64,000 nt of DNA from Heterobasidion occidentale (Eukaryota > Basidiomycota > Agaricomycetes > Russulales > Bondarzewiaceae), in contig JBCAQO010000001.1 in the NCBI GenBank assembly GCA_039111635.1, forward strand, positions 3,720,001 to 3,784,000. Direction: 5' to 3'. This document shows positions 31,989 to 41,650 of the stretch, piece after piece. The notes beneath the pieces were generated by a model. That model worked only from the letters and a program-made list of their open reading frames with translations. It had not been told where the DNA came from and ran no database searches. The translations under genes were made by a program, and so were the position numbers. The stretch's first letter is position 1. Each line of letters starts with the position of its first letter.

Positions 31989-32757
31989 ATGAAGAAAGGT
32001 TTACAAGAATGGAACGAAGAAGAAGGATTGGTCCTTCACCGAGGAAAGATATATGTTCCTCGAAACGAACAACTTTGTCAAGATATTATCAAACTAAACC
32101 ATGACAATCTAGCAGCAGGACATCCAGGACAAAGGGGAACTCTAGCCTTAGTCGGACAAGAATTTACTTGGCCAGGAATATCAAACACAGTTCACCAATA
32201 TGTGGAAGGATGCGCCATCTGTCAATCCACCAAGAACGACACACATCCTACCATGGTACCATTGCAACCAACAGAAATCCCAGATCGACCCTTCGGAACA
32301 ATCACCATGGACTTTATTACAGATCTACCGGAATCGAACGGATATGACTCGCTACATGTAGTAACCAATCGATTTACCAAAACTGCAGTAATAACTCCGT
32401 GCCTGAAATCCATTGACTCTGACAGAACTGCCAAGATCTTACTAGAAAACACCTGGAGACGCTATGGACTGCCAGATAAAATTATATCGGATAGAGGAAC
32501 TCAATTTGCTTCAAAAGTAGCACAAGCCCTACTCAAAGAATTAGGAATCAAATCCGCTTTAAGCACAGCTTATCACCCACAGACGGATGGCGCCACTGAA
32601 CGAATGAATCAGGAACTAGAACAATACCTAAGAGCCTTTTGCAGCTCTTCTCAAGACGATTGAGCCAGATTAATCCCCTACGCGGAATATGCCCACAACA
32701 CCCATTAGCACTCAGCCACGCAGAAGTCACCGTTTGAACTTCTCCATGGATATCAAC
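31989..32757 (+). pseudogene. Element D integrase, N-terminal and catalytic part
   Basis: The HHCC zinc region (KLNHDNLAAGHPGQRGTL, EGCAICQSTKN) lies around 32095-32235. The catalytic core follows with MDFITDLPESNGYDSLHVVT, SDRGTQFASKVAQALL and AYHPQTDGATERMNQELEQ, giving the D,D35E residues. A TGA at 32661-32663 replaces Trp. Reading stops at 32757 (LLHGYQ), where element F is inserted, and resumes at 40473. Confidence 0.9.
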
Positions 32758-33077
32758 TGTCAAGAACGACTGTGAATGACGAGATGACCTAAACCACAAA
32801 TATAGGAATGATGGAAGAGGATTTTGTTGTGTGGACTTGATCAAACCGATGCTTGTAACCAGGAAGACTGTTGAACAGTAGTTCTGTGATTAGACAAAGG
32901 TGGATAGCCTAAGGCTTCCACTACTGCGCACGGATCTATAAATACATGATAGCAGGCGCACGGACCAAGTAACAATGGAGCGGGAACGCGAGGTATAGAC
33001 TTGAGAAGGGTCCAACGTGTCCCTATATGGAAGGTGAGAAAGTACGAGTACGTAAGAAAGTAAACGAGTTTGTAACA
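32758..33077 (-). repeat. 3' LTR of element F (family 3)
   Basis: 320 bp; on the plus strand it starts TGTCAAGAACGAC and ends TTTGTAACA. It matches the 318-bp copy at 40150-40467 almost perfectly. Confidence 0.95.
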
Positions 33078-33092
33078 TTACCCCCCCCTCTA
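33078..33092 (-). other. Polypurine tract of element F
   Basis: Minus-strand AGAGGGGGGGGTAA lies immediately before the 3' LTR, fixing the orientation of F. Confidence 0.8.
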
Positions 33093-33401
33093 GGCCGTCA
33101 GCGCCAGAGACGGTGAGTATAGTAGGTCGTATTTAGTCCGAGAAAAACATAAGCAATGCATGTTAAGAGGTGTGGAATCGAACCGTATCACCAAAGCGGA
33201 CACTCATTCGCGTTGTCCCCTGCCGCGCCCTGACACGATAGCCCTTGAGTACAGATGTCAGGGTATACCACCTAGTTAGAAGCACGCGGGTACTGCGTTG
33301 TCGAGCCGAGTCCCTCTTCTCATCGTGCCGGTGGTCACCGGTTCAGCGGAGTCAAACCGCCGTAGACCTTGGTAGTTTTACATCGTGCCGGATGAGGTCC
33401 T
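33093..33401 (-). other. Element F 3' untranslated segment with one family-1-like motif
   Basis: No gene seen. At 33373-33393 the minus strand reads ATCCGGCACGATGTAAAACT(A), close to the family-1 tail motif at 21967, and the bases after it (CTACCAAGG) also match the B region near 22044. Confidence 0.6.
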
Positions 33402-34367
33402 TCAGTCGGATTCGGTCTCCTCTTCTCCTTCCTCGATCCATCCTACCCTTCTTGGTTCGATCCGCCTCCATCCTAGTTCTTCGGGTAAGGTAAACGTATA
33501 TGGGTGGAAACGTTGGTGGTGTGGGGATGGGAATGCTCCGGGCATCGGGCGATATGGTGATCCGTTCAAGGCGGATGACGAGGCTCGGGAGATCACGGCC
33601 GTGGTCGGCATGTGATATTCGGTTGGGTCGAATACGTCGTCAGCGTAGTAGACCGGTCCTGTTAGTCCGATGAGGTGTCGTTCTCCTGCTAAGATACGGG
33701 CCGAGAGTGACTCTTCTCGCGTGTGGAGCGCTCTCTGCGCGTGCATGGTGAACGCGCGTTCCTCTCGGAGGATGCCGAGCGCTCGCAGGATGTCAGCCGT
33801 GGATCCTCCCGACATGAACTCTTGTGAAGCATCCCCCGCGAGTAGTCCTAGTAAGTATGTGACGGGGGTAGTGAGATAGGTGTCTGGTTCTAGGTGGACA
33901 ATCCCTGGGGTAGCTTCATCGAACAGAGGTGGAGGGGAGGTGGATGCTCGGTTATTGGAGGGGTGTGGAGTGGGTGGACGTCGTTTGCGGCGTTCCCTCT
34001 CTTCATTAGCTTGGAACCGTTCCTCGTCTATCTCGTTCTGTTCCAGTATCCTGATCCTGTCCATCTCGTGTTCGTACTCCGAGTCCGTATCCGACCACCC
34101 GTCACTCCTCTCTGGCCTATTCGGGTCACTTCTTTCCCATAAGTTACCTGCTTCGTCCAAGTAATGGTCGCGGTGCCACCTAACTTCGATTTCTATGTTT
34201 CGGGCGTCGTCTTCCTCCTGTTCCGCCTCCCTGACCGCTTCTTCGTCGTCTTCTGTCCATGGGACGGGTCGCTCTTCGGATACGTCGGACTCCGTGGATG
34301 GGGACGGCGTATCGTCAGTTTGCACAGATTGGTCGACGAAGGTGGTGGTCTGCTCAGAGTCTGACAT
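33402..34367 (-). CDS. Element F ORF3, intact post-pol ORF of 321 aa
   Basis: This open frame starts at MSDSEQTTTFVDQSVQTDD and overlaps the end of pol (34354) by 14 nt in another frame. The N-terminal third is strongly acidic (SEERPVPWTEDDEEAVREAE), followed by a charged helix (NEIDEERFQANEERERRKRR) and a middle block (VTYLLGLLAGDASQEFMSGG; ILREERAFTMHAQRALHTRE) and a Pro/Arg-rich end. No membrane segment, zinc knuckle or known family is visible. A TATA box lies 91 nt upstream. It stays open for 321 codons while pol of the same element is broken. Its position matches ORF3 of families 1 and 2 but I see no clear sequence similarity to them. Function unknown. Confidence 0.7.
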   Translation of the reverse strand: MSDSEQTTTFVDQSVQTDDTPSPSTESDVSEERPVPWTEDDEEAVREAEQEEDDARNIEIEVRWHRDHYLDEAGNLWERSDPNRPERSDGWSDTDSEYEHEMDRIRILEQNEIDEERFQANEERERRKRRPPTPHPSNNRASTSPPPLFDEATPGIVHLEPDTYLTTPVTYLLGLLAGDASQEFMSGGSTADILRALGILREERAFTMHAQRALHTREESLSARILAGERHLIGLTGPVYYADDVFDPTEYHMPTTAVISRASSSALNGSPYRPMPGAFPSPHHQRFHPYTFTLPEELGWRRIEPRRVGWIEEGEEETESD

Positions 34368-35760
34368 GGAGGAGGAAGGCGAGGTTAGAGAGGAAGTTGT
34401 TGAATGTGTGGGTTGTCCGAATGGATGAGGGGGAGAGTATCGAGTTCGAGATTTTATACGTTTTTCGCTTTATTTGTTCAATATTTGTCAGGGTTGCCTG
34501 AAGGGGAATGGTCGACGGATGTTTCACGTCGTATGCTTCCATTAGTTCCTTTGCGTTGGTCAGGTTTGCCCTTGTGACCCATTCATCGGATGAGTCGGGA
34601 TACCCCTTCCATTGCACCAGGTATTGATACCTGCGGCCTCATTTCCTCTTATTGAGTATCTTTTCGACTTTGTATTCTTCTTCCCCTTCTACAAGGTCAG
34701 GGGGTGGCTCTTTGAAGTTCGGTCCGTGGGCGTCGGTTTCTCGATACGGCGTTATTAGCGAGGCGTGGAAGACCGGGTGTATTTTCCATGTCGGTGGGAG
34801 CTTTAGTTGGAACGTCACAGGTCCCAGCTTCTTTTCGATAAGGAATGGTCCGTGGAGTTTGGGTGCCAGTTTGTCTTTTGGGTGTGTTGTCTTAATATTT
34901 TTTCCCAATAGCCACACCTTCTGTCCTTCTTCTAATTCTACCTCGTGCTCCGCTGTTCTCTTCGCCATTATTTCTGCCGCAACTTCTAGACTGGCCTTAG
35001 TTTCTTCTCTTACGTGCTACAGCTTTTCCAACCGTCGTTCTACGCCAGGGATGTCGGACCTCGGTTCGATTTGTGGCATGATCGTGGGGTTAAATCCATA
35101 TAGAAGTTGGAACGGTGACTGATGTGTTGCTGAGTGTTCTCGTGCGTTGTGAGCGAATTCGGCGTAGGGAAGTAGTTCTGGCCAGTTATTTTGTTCGTAG
35201 TTGCAGAACGCTCGGAGGTATTGTTCGAGTTCTTGATTTACTCGTTCCGTTTCTCCATCGGTTTCCGGGTGATATGCCGTGCTTAGCGCTGTTGTTACCC
35301 CTAGTTTTTTCCAAAGTTCTTTGGTGAATCTGGCTGCGAACTGTGGTCCTCTGTCCGATATTATTTTTTCTGGTAGTCCGTATCTTTTCCACACGTTTTT
35401 CATGTAAAGATCTGCCGTTCCTTCTGCATCTATGGTCTTGGCGCAGGGTGTGTACACGACTCCCTTTGTGTTCCTGTCTACGGTTACGTGGATGGAGTCA
35501 TATGGTCCGACTTGCGGTAGGTCTGTAATGAAATCCATCGTGACCGTTTGCCAAGGTCCTTTGGGTATTTCGTTCGGTATTAATGGAACTCTTATGGGGT
35601 GCGTTATATTTTTTGTATTTTGGCATATCGCGCATCCTGTTACGTATTCTTTGACAAACGTGGACATCCCTGGCCACCAAAAGTTGTCGGATACCAAGAC
35701 ATAGGTCTTCCATCTTCCTGGGTGTCTGGTTGCGATGGAGTCGTGGTACGTCCTGACTAT
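34354..35760 (-). pseudogene. Element F integrase with chromodomain
   Basis: Minus strand: a zinc region (MSTFVKEYVTGCAICQNTKN), MDFITDLPQVGPYDSIHVTV, SDRGPQFAARFTKELWKKLG and AYHPETDGETERVNQELEQ give an apparently complete D,D35E core in one frame (35017-35697). The GPF region (LHGPFLIEKKLGPVTFQLKL) is at 34639-34968, and a chromodomain end (MQWKGYPDSSDEWVTRANL) at 34354-34617. Small frame changes separate these three pieces near 34630 and 35015. The C-terminal tail after the chromodomain overlaps the ORF3 start. Confidence 0.9.
34451..34458 (-). promoter_or_regulatory. Internal TATA box upstream of element F ORF3
   Basis: Minus-strand TATAAAAT lies within the last codons of pol (encoding YKISNS), 91 nt before the ORF3 ATG. 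Promoter function is inferred from the same arrangement in the other two families. Confidence 0.5.
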
Positions 35761-35832
35761 GTCTCTTTTTAGTTCATCGTTGGGTGGTACGTAGACTTTT
35801 CCTTGATGCCATATGAGTTTGTCTTTGTAATT

Positions 35833-36490
35833 CTATTTTTGCAGTCCTTTGGCCAGCGCTCGCGGTCCTGATGCTTTTATAACGTCCATTGCTTCCGTTA
35901 TTTCTTTGTCTCTTGCCGTTACTTCCTTTAGTCTTTGTCGGAGTTGTCTGTCCAACAGTTCGATCGTGCCTCGTCCTGTTGCCTTTTTCACGAACAGTTG
36001 TGGGTTCAGTAACATTTGGTTCATGTTATCTAATTTCACCCCCTGTTTTAAGTCTGGACACCGGGACAGTGCATCTGGGCGGTGTGACTCCTGGCTTATG
36101 AACGAGGGTAAAATCGAATCGAGATAAGAAAAGGGACCATCTGGCTTGTCGGCGGGACAAGGTTCTGGCAGTTCTGAAGTAAAGGAGGTTCTTGTGATCT
36201 GACCAAATTTCGAAAGGCTAGTGGGCACCTTTGAGGTACACGCGCCAGTGGTCCAGGGCGTGGATGACTGCAAGTAATTCCTTATCAAAGATGTCATAAT
36301 TTCGTTCGGCGGCGTTGAATGATTTCGAAAGGAAGGCTACTGGATGCCATCCATCACCTGGTACTTCTTGTGATAAGATGGCGCCTGACGCAAAGTCCGA
36401 CGCATCTGTTTCAAGTTGGAATGGCCGTTTGTGGTTTGGATAGATAAGGACCGGTGGGGAGACAAAGGCCCGTTTGAGTAATGTAAATGC
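35833..36490 (-). pseudogene. Element F RNase H domain
   Basis: Minus strand: QAFTLLKRAFVSPPVL, LETDASDFASGAILSQEVPG, NYDIFDKELLAVIHALDHWR. The frame changes near 36230, after which the linker to integrase ([19 protein letters not shown]) is in another frame. Confidence 0.85.
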
Positions 36491-37200
36491 TTGTTGTCGC
36501 GCGTCGGTCCAGAGGAATGGGGTGTCTTTCTTTGTTAGGTCATTCAAAGGACAAGTGATAGTGGCAAAGTCTTGGATAAACCTTTGGTAGAAGTTTCCGA
36601 AACCTAAAAATGATTGCACTTCTTTCAGGGTGGTTGGAGTTGGCCAGGCGGAGATGCCATCAATTTTGACTGCGTCCATGGAGATCCTGTCCTTCGAGAT
36701 GATAAATCCGAGATATTCGACTTCTTCTTCGACTTCGAATTGGCACTTCGTTGGCTTGAGGAACAGGTCATTTTTGAGCAGGATTTTCATCACTTGTACA
36801 GTGACTTGTCAATGTTCTTCTACTGTTTTGGTGAAGACGAGAATGTTATCTATATATACTGTGACAACTCGGGCAATGATGAGGTCGTGGAAGATAGTGT
36901 TCATCATTGTTTGGAATGTCGCCGGGGAGTTGCAAAGTCCGAAGAACATGACGAGGCATTCGTAAAGGCCGTATTTGGTTAGGAAGGCTGTCTTCCATTC
37001 GTCTCCTTCTGCTATGCGAATATTGTTGTACCCCTATTTGACGTCGAACTTCGAGAATATCCTTGCTCCGGACTTAGCGATAGTTCGTATAACATCGTCG
37101 ATTAGGGGTAGGGGGTATTTGTTTTTTATTGTGTTTTCGTTCAATCGGCGATAGTCTTGCACGGGTCTAAGGTCTCCTTCCTTTTTCTTTACAAAAAGAA
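36490..37200 (-). pseudogene. Element F reverse transcriptase
   Basis: RT blocks are VQDYRRLNENTIKNKYPLPL, FDVK followed by a TAG where Trp is expected, [17 protein letters not shown], and [14 protein letters not shown]. The active site at 36845-36856 is Tyr-Ile-Asp-Asn instead of Y-x-D-D. A frameshift lies at 37190-37200 in a run of A and T around FF(L/F)VKKK. Family-typical tail ECLVMFFGL and YLGFIISKDRISMD are present. It is inactive. Confidence 0.9.
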
Positions 37201-38277
37201 GGGCGAGGCTTGTGGCGATTTGGATATTCGAATTGTTCCCCTTTTTACGTGTTCCTGTATTACGTCATACAGTTTTTCATCTTCGTATTCCGTTAGGGGG
37301 TATAGCTTGCATCCCTTGGGTTCCCATCCTGGTTTCATGTCAATATGGTGATCCCACGAGCTATGTTGTGGCAGTCGTTGGAACGCTTCTTGACTGAAAA
37401 CTTTTGCGAACCGCTTTAGGATGTATCTTGGGACGATCTCCTCCGTCGTGCGTACATCCTTTTTTTTGTTAGCTTCCTCTGCTAATTCTTGCGATTTACT
37501 GTGAGTCGATCGAAGGTGGATTGTCCCGTCCGGGTTCGTTTCAAAGATATTTTCGCCATAGCGGTTTTCATAGAGATCCGTAATGAACTCGTTGATTCCT
37601 TCGTCTTCTTCGCTCTCTTCTGGTAGACCTTCTGGCTGGTCTTCTATTGATACGTAATTGACCGCCTTCCTTGTTCCACGCCGTGCGAGTCTTTCTGCTT
37701 TGATGATAATCTCGGCCTTGCTCGTTATGCATGTCGAGGAGCACGTTTGGAAGGTTAGGTCATTATTCACCCAATTGATTTTGGGGTTGTGTTCGTGCAA
37801 CCAATCTGTTCCTAGGATAAGGTCTTCCCCTCCTAAGTCCGTTACTAGTAGTTCGCATTGTTCGTCGTGGTAATCTCCTTCGTCGTTCTCCATCCTCATC
37901 AGTAGACGCGCTTTGTTTGTGATAGCTCCTCCGTGATTTGCTGAGCCATCTACATTGAAGACAGGTATTGATTGTCCTATTTTCTCAAGTTTTATCCCTT
38001 GAGTGCGGCAGAATTGCTTGTCAATGAGGAGTCCTTCTGCTCCTGAGTCAATTAATACCCTTGCTCCGGTGTTTCCCTCCGAATGTTTTAGCTGTACTTT
38101 TATGCGCATGGATGATTTTTGATTTGATTTGGTGAGTCGTACAGATGTTTTCACATGGGGAGGGTCTATGGATCCTGCATACACCGATGATGAGGACCGC
38201 GCTAAAAATTTGTGTCCGTTTCCTTCTTTCCACTTTCCCTGCTCAGGGCTTGTAGCAACGCTTCTTGTTCGTCCCAC
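37189..38277 (-). pseudogene. Element F protease and start of RT
   Basis: One open frame of 362 codons. The protease motif RVLIDSGAEGLLIDKQF (Asp-Ser-Gly) is near 38050, followed by LLVTDLGGEDLILGTDWLHE, then a linker with RRTEEIVP-like sequence (VRTTEEIVPRYILKRFAKVF) and the RT entry (HSSWDHHIDMKPGWEPKG). It ends at 37189 at the frameshift described for RT. Confidence 0.88.
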
Positions 38278-39358
38278 CTAAGCTTTCCTATAAACCTCTG
38301 GATCTCTTCTCCGCTAATCTCAGGCTCCGTCTGACGTAAAGTTGCATCCTCGCCGGGTGAGTAGGTCTGCCGAGCTGCGAGTCTAGCCCTGAATGGGTTA
38401 GTCGTCGCCACGCCTCTACCCTCTCCCTGAGTTGCTTCCTCGCTACTGTTCTGAGCTCGCGCTGCGAACGCTCGGCCATTGCCGCTTCCTCCTCTTCCCA
38501 GCCCTCCGCCGGTCGAAGCCTGTCCGTACCCCATTTTTCTGTCACCCGATTGAACATATCCAGCTGCCCCTTGAGGTACCCTAGATGCACCCCTAGCGGG
38601 ACATTGGTTGGCCATGTGTCCCTTCTTTCGACAGTAAAAGCACCCACCCTCCATTCGGAGCCTGTTCCTTTCTCGTCGGTGAGGGGAGTGCGAAGTGCGT
38701 CGACGGCCATAGGTACGACGGAATTGTTCATACTGGCTGGGGCGTTGGATGAGTTATAGCGGAAGGGATTATTCCGTTGCGTTGTTGCCGTAGGGATGGA
38801 GCTTTTTATGCTCTGGAGTTCCCTCCATTGGTTATCAAATCGTTGCGTGTATGAAATCCAGTCGGCTATCTTGGTCGGCATGTCCGGGAGCCTGTAAATT
38901 TGTTTGAGGATTTCTGGGTGTATGGCTCGGCGAAAGTAGTCAACGGTTGACTCCATGTCGAATCCGCTTTCTGCCGCCGTGATTTGGAAGTCTGCCACGA
39001 AGTCATCTGCCGTCCTTTTTCCCATTCTCATGGTGAACAGCTTCTGTCGTGCCTTCTGTTCCGTTCCTTCGTCCCTGAACACCTGCGCTAGTTCTTCTAG
39101 AAATTTTTTGAACGTTCCCCACGTTAGCCGGGTTTCTCCTTCTCTCCAGGTCCTGAGTTCCCTGTCGTAATAGTACCTCTGTGCGTACATTGATGCAGTT
39201 CCCGCTCTCATGTAGGATAGTACAAATAGGATCTTGGCTTTGTCATCGGTGAATTTGGTGGGATTGGCGGTAATGTACATGTGGCATTCGTAAATCCATT
39301 CTCTGTACTGGGTTCTTGTTCCATCGTATTCCTTCGGTTTGTTTAGTTTATCCGACAT
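38202..39358 (-). pseudogene. Element F Gag with CCHC knuckle
   Basis: Capsid part from MSDKLNKPKEYDGTRTQYRE at 39358, with AKILFVLSYMRAGTASMYAQ, ARQKLFTMRMGKRTADDFVA and IHPEILKQIYRLPDMPT. A frame change near 38660 moves the reading to the knuckle CFYCRKKGHMANQC (C-x2-C-x4-H-x4-C) at 38601-38642, ending at 38202. An open frame in phase with Gag continues upstream of the first Met to a TAG near 39813 (Pro/Asp/Glu-rich, NPPEDPPGNPETPEDDPEE), again without an ATG. Confidence 0.87.
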
Positions 39359-39813
39359 ATCGTCGTCAGATTCTTCTGGGTCGTCTTCGGGTGTTTCGGG
39401 GTTTCCGGGAGGATCTTCCGGTGGATTCGGATCTGGGGTTGGTGGGTTTCGGGGTGGTTCTGGATCGCTTTCGTCTATCGGTGTTATTGCCTCCTTGGGG
39501 ATGATTCCTTCTTCGATGTCTTCTTTGGGGATATCGATGGGTCCTGCCGATGGGGTTCTTGCCAGGAGTGGCGCTACGGTTCTGAGTGGTGCCCTTCTGT
39601 CTTCCCAGGCTACGAGTGGAGCGTCTACTGTTTTTCCACTATCCGGTCCTCCCGTATATATCCAATTTCCTTTCGAGGTTCTTCTGATAGGTTGTCCTAG
39701 GTGTTGGTATACTTTCGAGTATTCAAAGTAGTCGGTCCCGTGTGGAACTCGCCCTACGTCTCTTCCTTTTCCTTTGGAAGTCGTGATGGATAATCTCAGA
39801 AGCTCGCGCTAGT

Positions 39814-40149
39814 CTCGATTTGATTAGAATCGAGGGTCAAGGCAACAGCAGCTTCTCCTGTAGTACGTATGTGTCGTAAAGTACGTATACCGTATGTAAC
39901 GTCAAGTGCGATTGTATCGGTCGTACCTCAGCTGGGTTGATTACCAGACAGAGATATTCTACAACCTGAAGCGACCCTCAATGAAGTGGTATCGCCCAAT
40001 CGTTCGCTCGAAGTGTATAGTAACTAGTACTGTCGACGAACGCTTGTCTTTTGGGACTGCCTAGCGTCGTATGTATGTAGCCGGTGTTCTGCTGAAAAAT
40101 AGATTCAAGAGTACCTGTGGTGTAGGTTGGGTTTGAGAGGCTATCCAGA
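39814..40149 (-). other. Element F leader and self-priming site
   Basis: Read on the minus strand, TGGATAGCCT begins 3 nt after the 5' LTR (40138-40147) and is the exact reverse complement of AGGCTATCCA inside the LTR (40291-40300). The rest, about 300 nt, shows no gene. Confidence 0.6.
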
Positions 40150-40467
40150 TGTCAAGAACGACTGTGAATGACGAGATGACCTAAACCACAAATATGGAAT
40201 GATGGAAGAGGATTTTGTTGTGTGGACTTGATCAAACCGATGCTTGTAACCAGAAGACTGTTGAACAGTAGTTCTGTGATTAGACAAAGGTGGATAGCCT
40301 AAGGCTTCCACTACTGCGCACGGATCTATAAATACATGATAGCAGGCGCACGGACCAAGTAACAATGGAGCGGGAACGCGAGGTATAGACTTGAGAAGGG
40401 TCCAACGTGTCCCTATATGGAAGGTGAGAAAGTACGAGTACGTAAGAAAGTAAACGAGTTTGTAACA
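40150..40467 (-). repeat. 5' LTR of element F (family 3)
   Basis: 318 bp, minus orientation. The sense-strand box TATTTATAG (40326-40334) lies about 34 nt before the predicted RNA start at 40300. It is followed on the right by TCAAC and element D integrase. Confidence 0.95.
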
Positions 40468-41401
40468 TCAACCACGGGCTTACCCAGCCATCATCGGAAA
40501 CACGAATGTCCCCACCGCCGACGCTCGCCTCGAAGCTCTGCAACGTGCTAGGAAGGAAGCACAAGCCAGCCTCGAAATTGCAGCCGAAGTCATGAGGATA
40601 CAACATGACCATTTTGGAACGGACCTGCTGCCTTTCAAGAAAGGAGATCAAGTATGGCTTGATGGGAAGAACATCCACACCGATCACCCATCAGAGAAAC
40701 TGAGACCCAAACGCTTTGGGCCATTTGAAATCACTGACACTATAGGAAATGTCAACTTCAGGTTGAAACTGCCCAACAGCTGGAAGTGCATTCATGACGT
40801 CTTCCATGCCAGTCGACTTACGCCCTACAAGGAGAACGAGGTCTACGGCCCTAACTACCCTAAACTGGCTCCGGACCTGATCGAAGGGCAAGAAGAATTC
40901 GAAGTCGAAGCCATTGTCGGAGCCCGACACTTCGGGCGATGGAAGATCCTGCAGTACCTGATCAAATGGAAGGGCTACCCAGAATCGGACAACTCTTGGG
41001 AAGCCGCGGCAAACGTCACTAACGCACAAGAAGCCATAAAGGACTTCTACCGCCGGCATCCTCAGGCAGTCAAAGGAATGGAAGCCTCCATTCTGGCCCT
41101 AGTGATCGAATTAGAACTCAACAGGGTAGCCGAAGAAGATCAAACTAAAAAGAAGCTTGAGAAGCATACGATCGGAAAGAAGCTCCTCGCTACAGGATTG
41201 GCTATCCCCCAGATCATGGAAGAAATCAACAAATGGATGACGCAGCTAAAGAAGCCGCCCCTGGTTCCTCGATCAAAAGTGCCACCACCGGCAATCAACG
41301 ATCGAGAAGCACAACCAGAGAAGCCCAATATAGACTCGTCTCGATCAAAGCCACGGCAGAAACAATCGGACAACTCTGATTGGTGGACTCAAGCATACTA
41401 G
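40468..41401 (+). pseudogene. Element D integrase C-terminus and chromodomain
   Basis: Continues from 32757. It contains GDQVWLDGKNIHTDHPSEKL, the GPF module (KRFGPFEITDTIGNVNFRL), HDVFHASRLTPYKENE and a chromodomain (EFEVEAIVGARHFGRWK, LIKWKGYPESDNSWEAAANV). After it comes a 90-residue Lys/Glu-rich tail ending SDNSDWWTQAY, with TAG at 41399-41401. The segment is open throughout. Confidence 0.92.
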
Positions 41402-41593
41402 GAGCTACAAAAGCAGACCAACCGAGGATTGGCATGGCCAGGCAAACAACTATGACCCCTTCCGACCCCACTTTATCCACAGTAGCCATTTATACCATTG
41501 TCGCGACTCTCGCTCTCACCGCTGTCTCCATCGCCATCGCCCTTGTCCTCGGATCCCTTCACGCCGCTGCCACTATTGGCATCTCCTCCGCTG
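41402..41593 (+). other. Spacer between element D pol and ORF3 promoter
   Basis: About 190 nt with a partly open, hydrophobic-rich frame (TIVATLALTAVSIAIALVLG near 41494-41560) that could encode one membrane-type segment. There is no second copy to test it against. Confidence 0.35.
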
Positions 41594-41600
41594 TATAAAA
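41594..41600 (+). promoter_or_regulatory. Internal TATA box upstream of element D ORF3
   Basis: TATAAAA, followed by GACACCC, is 57 nt upstream of the ORF3 ATG at 41651 and about 190 nt after the pol stop. The same layout occurs in families 1 and 3. Confidence 0.6.
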
Positions 41601-41650
41601 GACACCCTGCATCAGGCAGAGACGTTCCTCAGCATCCCAGCTACAATTGA

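Larger units (their letters stand above)
32758..40467 (-). mobile_element. Element F: Ty3/gypsy chromovirus, family 3, inserted in D integrase
   Basis: A complete 7.7-kb minus-strand element with short LTRs, flanked by TCAAC on both sides (32753-32757, 40468-40472). D integrase reading continues across once it is removed (HGYQ then RAYPAIIGNT). Order in the minus direction is LTR, priming site, Gag, protease, RT, RNase H, integrase, chromodomain, ORF3, polypurine tract and LTR. The LTRs differ only by two single-base length differences, so it is a recent arrival, although its pol is broken. Confidence 0.96.

Noticed and set aside
33150..33230. tRNA-like TTCGATTCC on the minus strand in element F tail
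   Set aside because: The T-stem does not pair and no acceptor stem was found.
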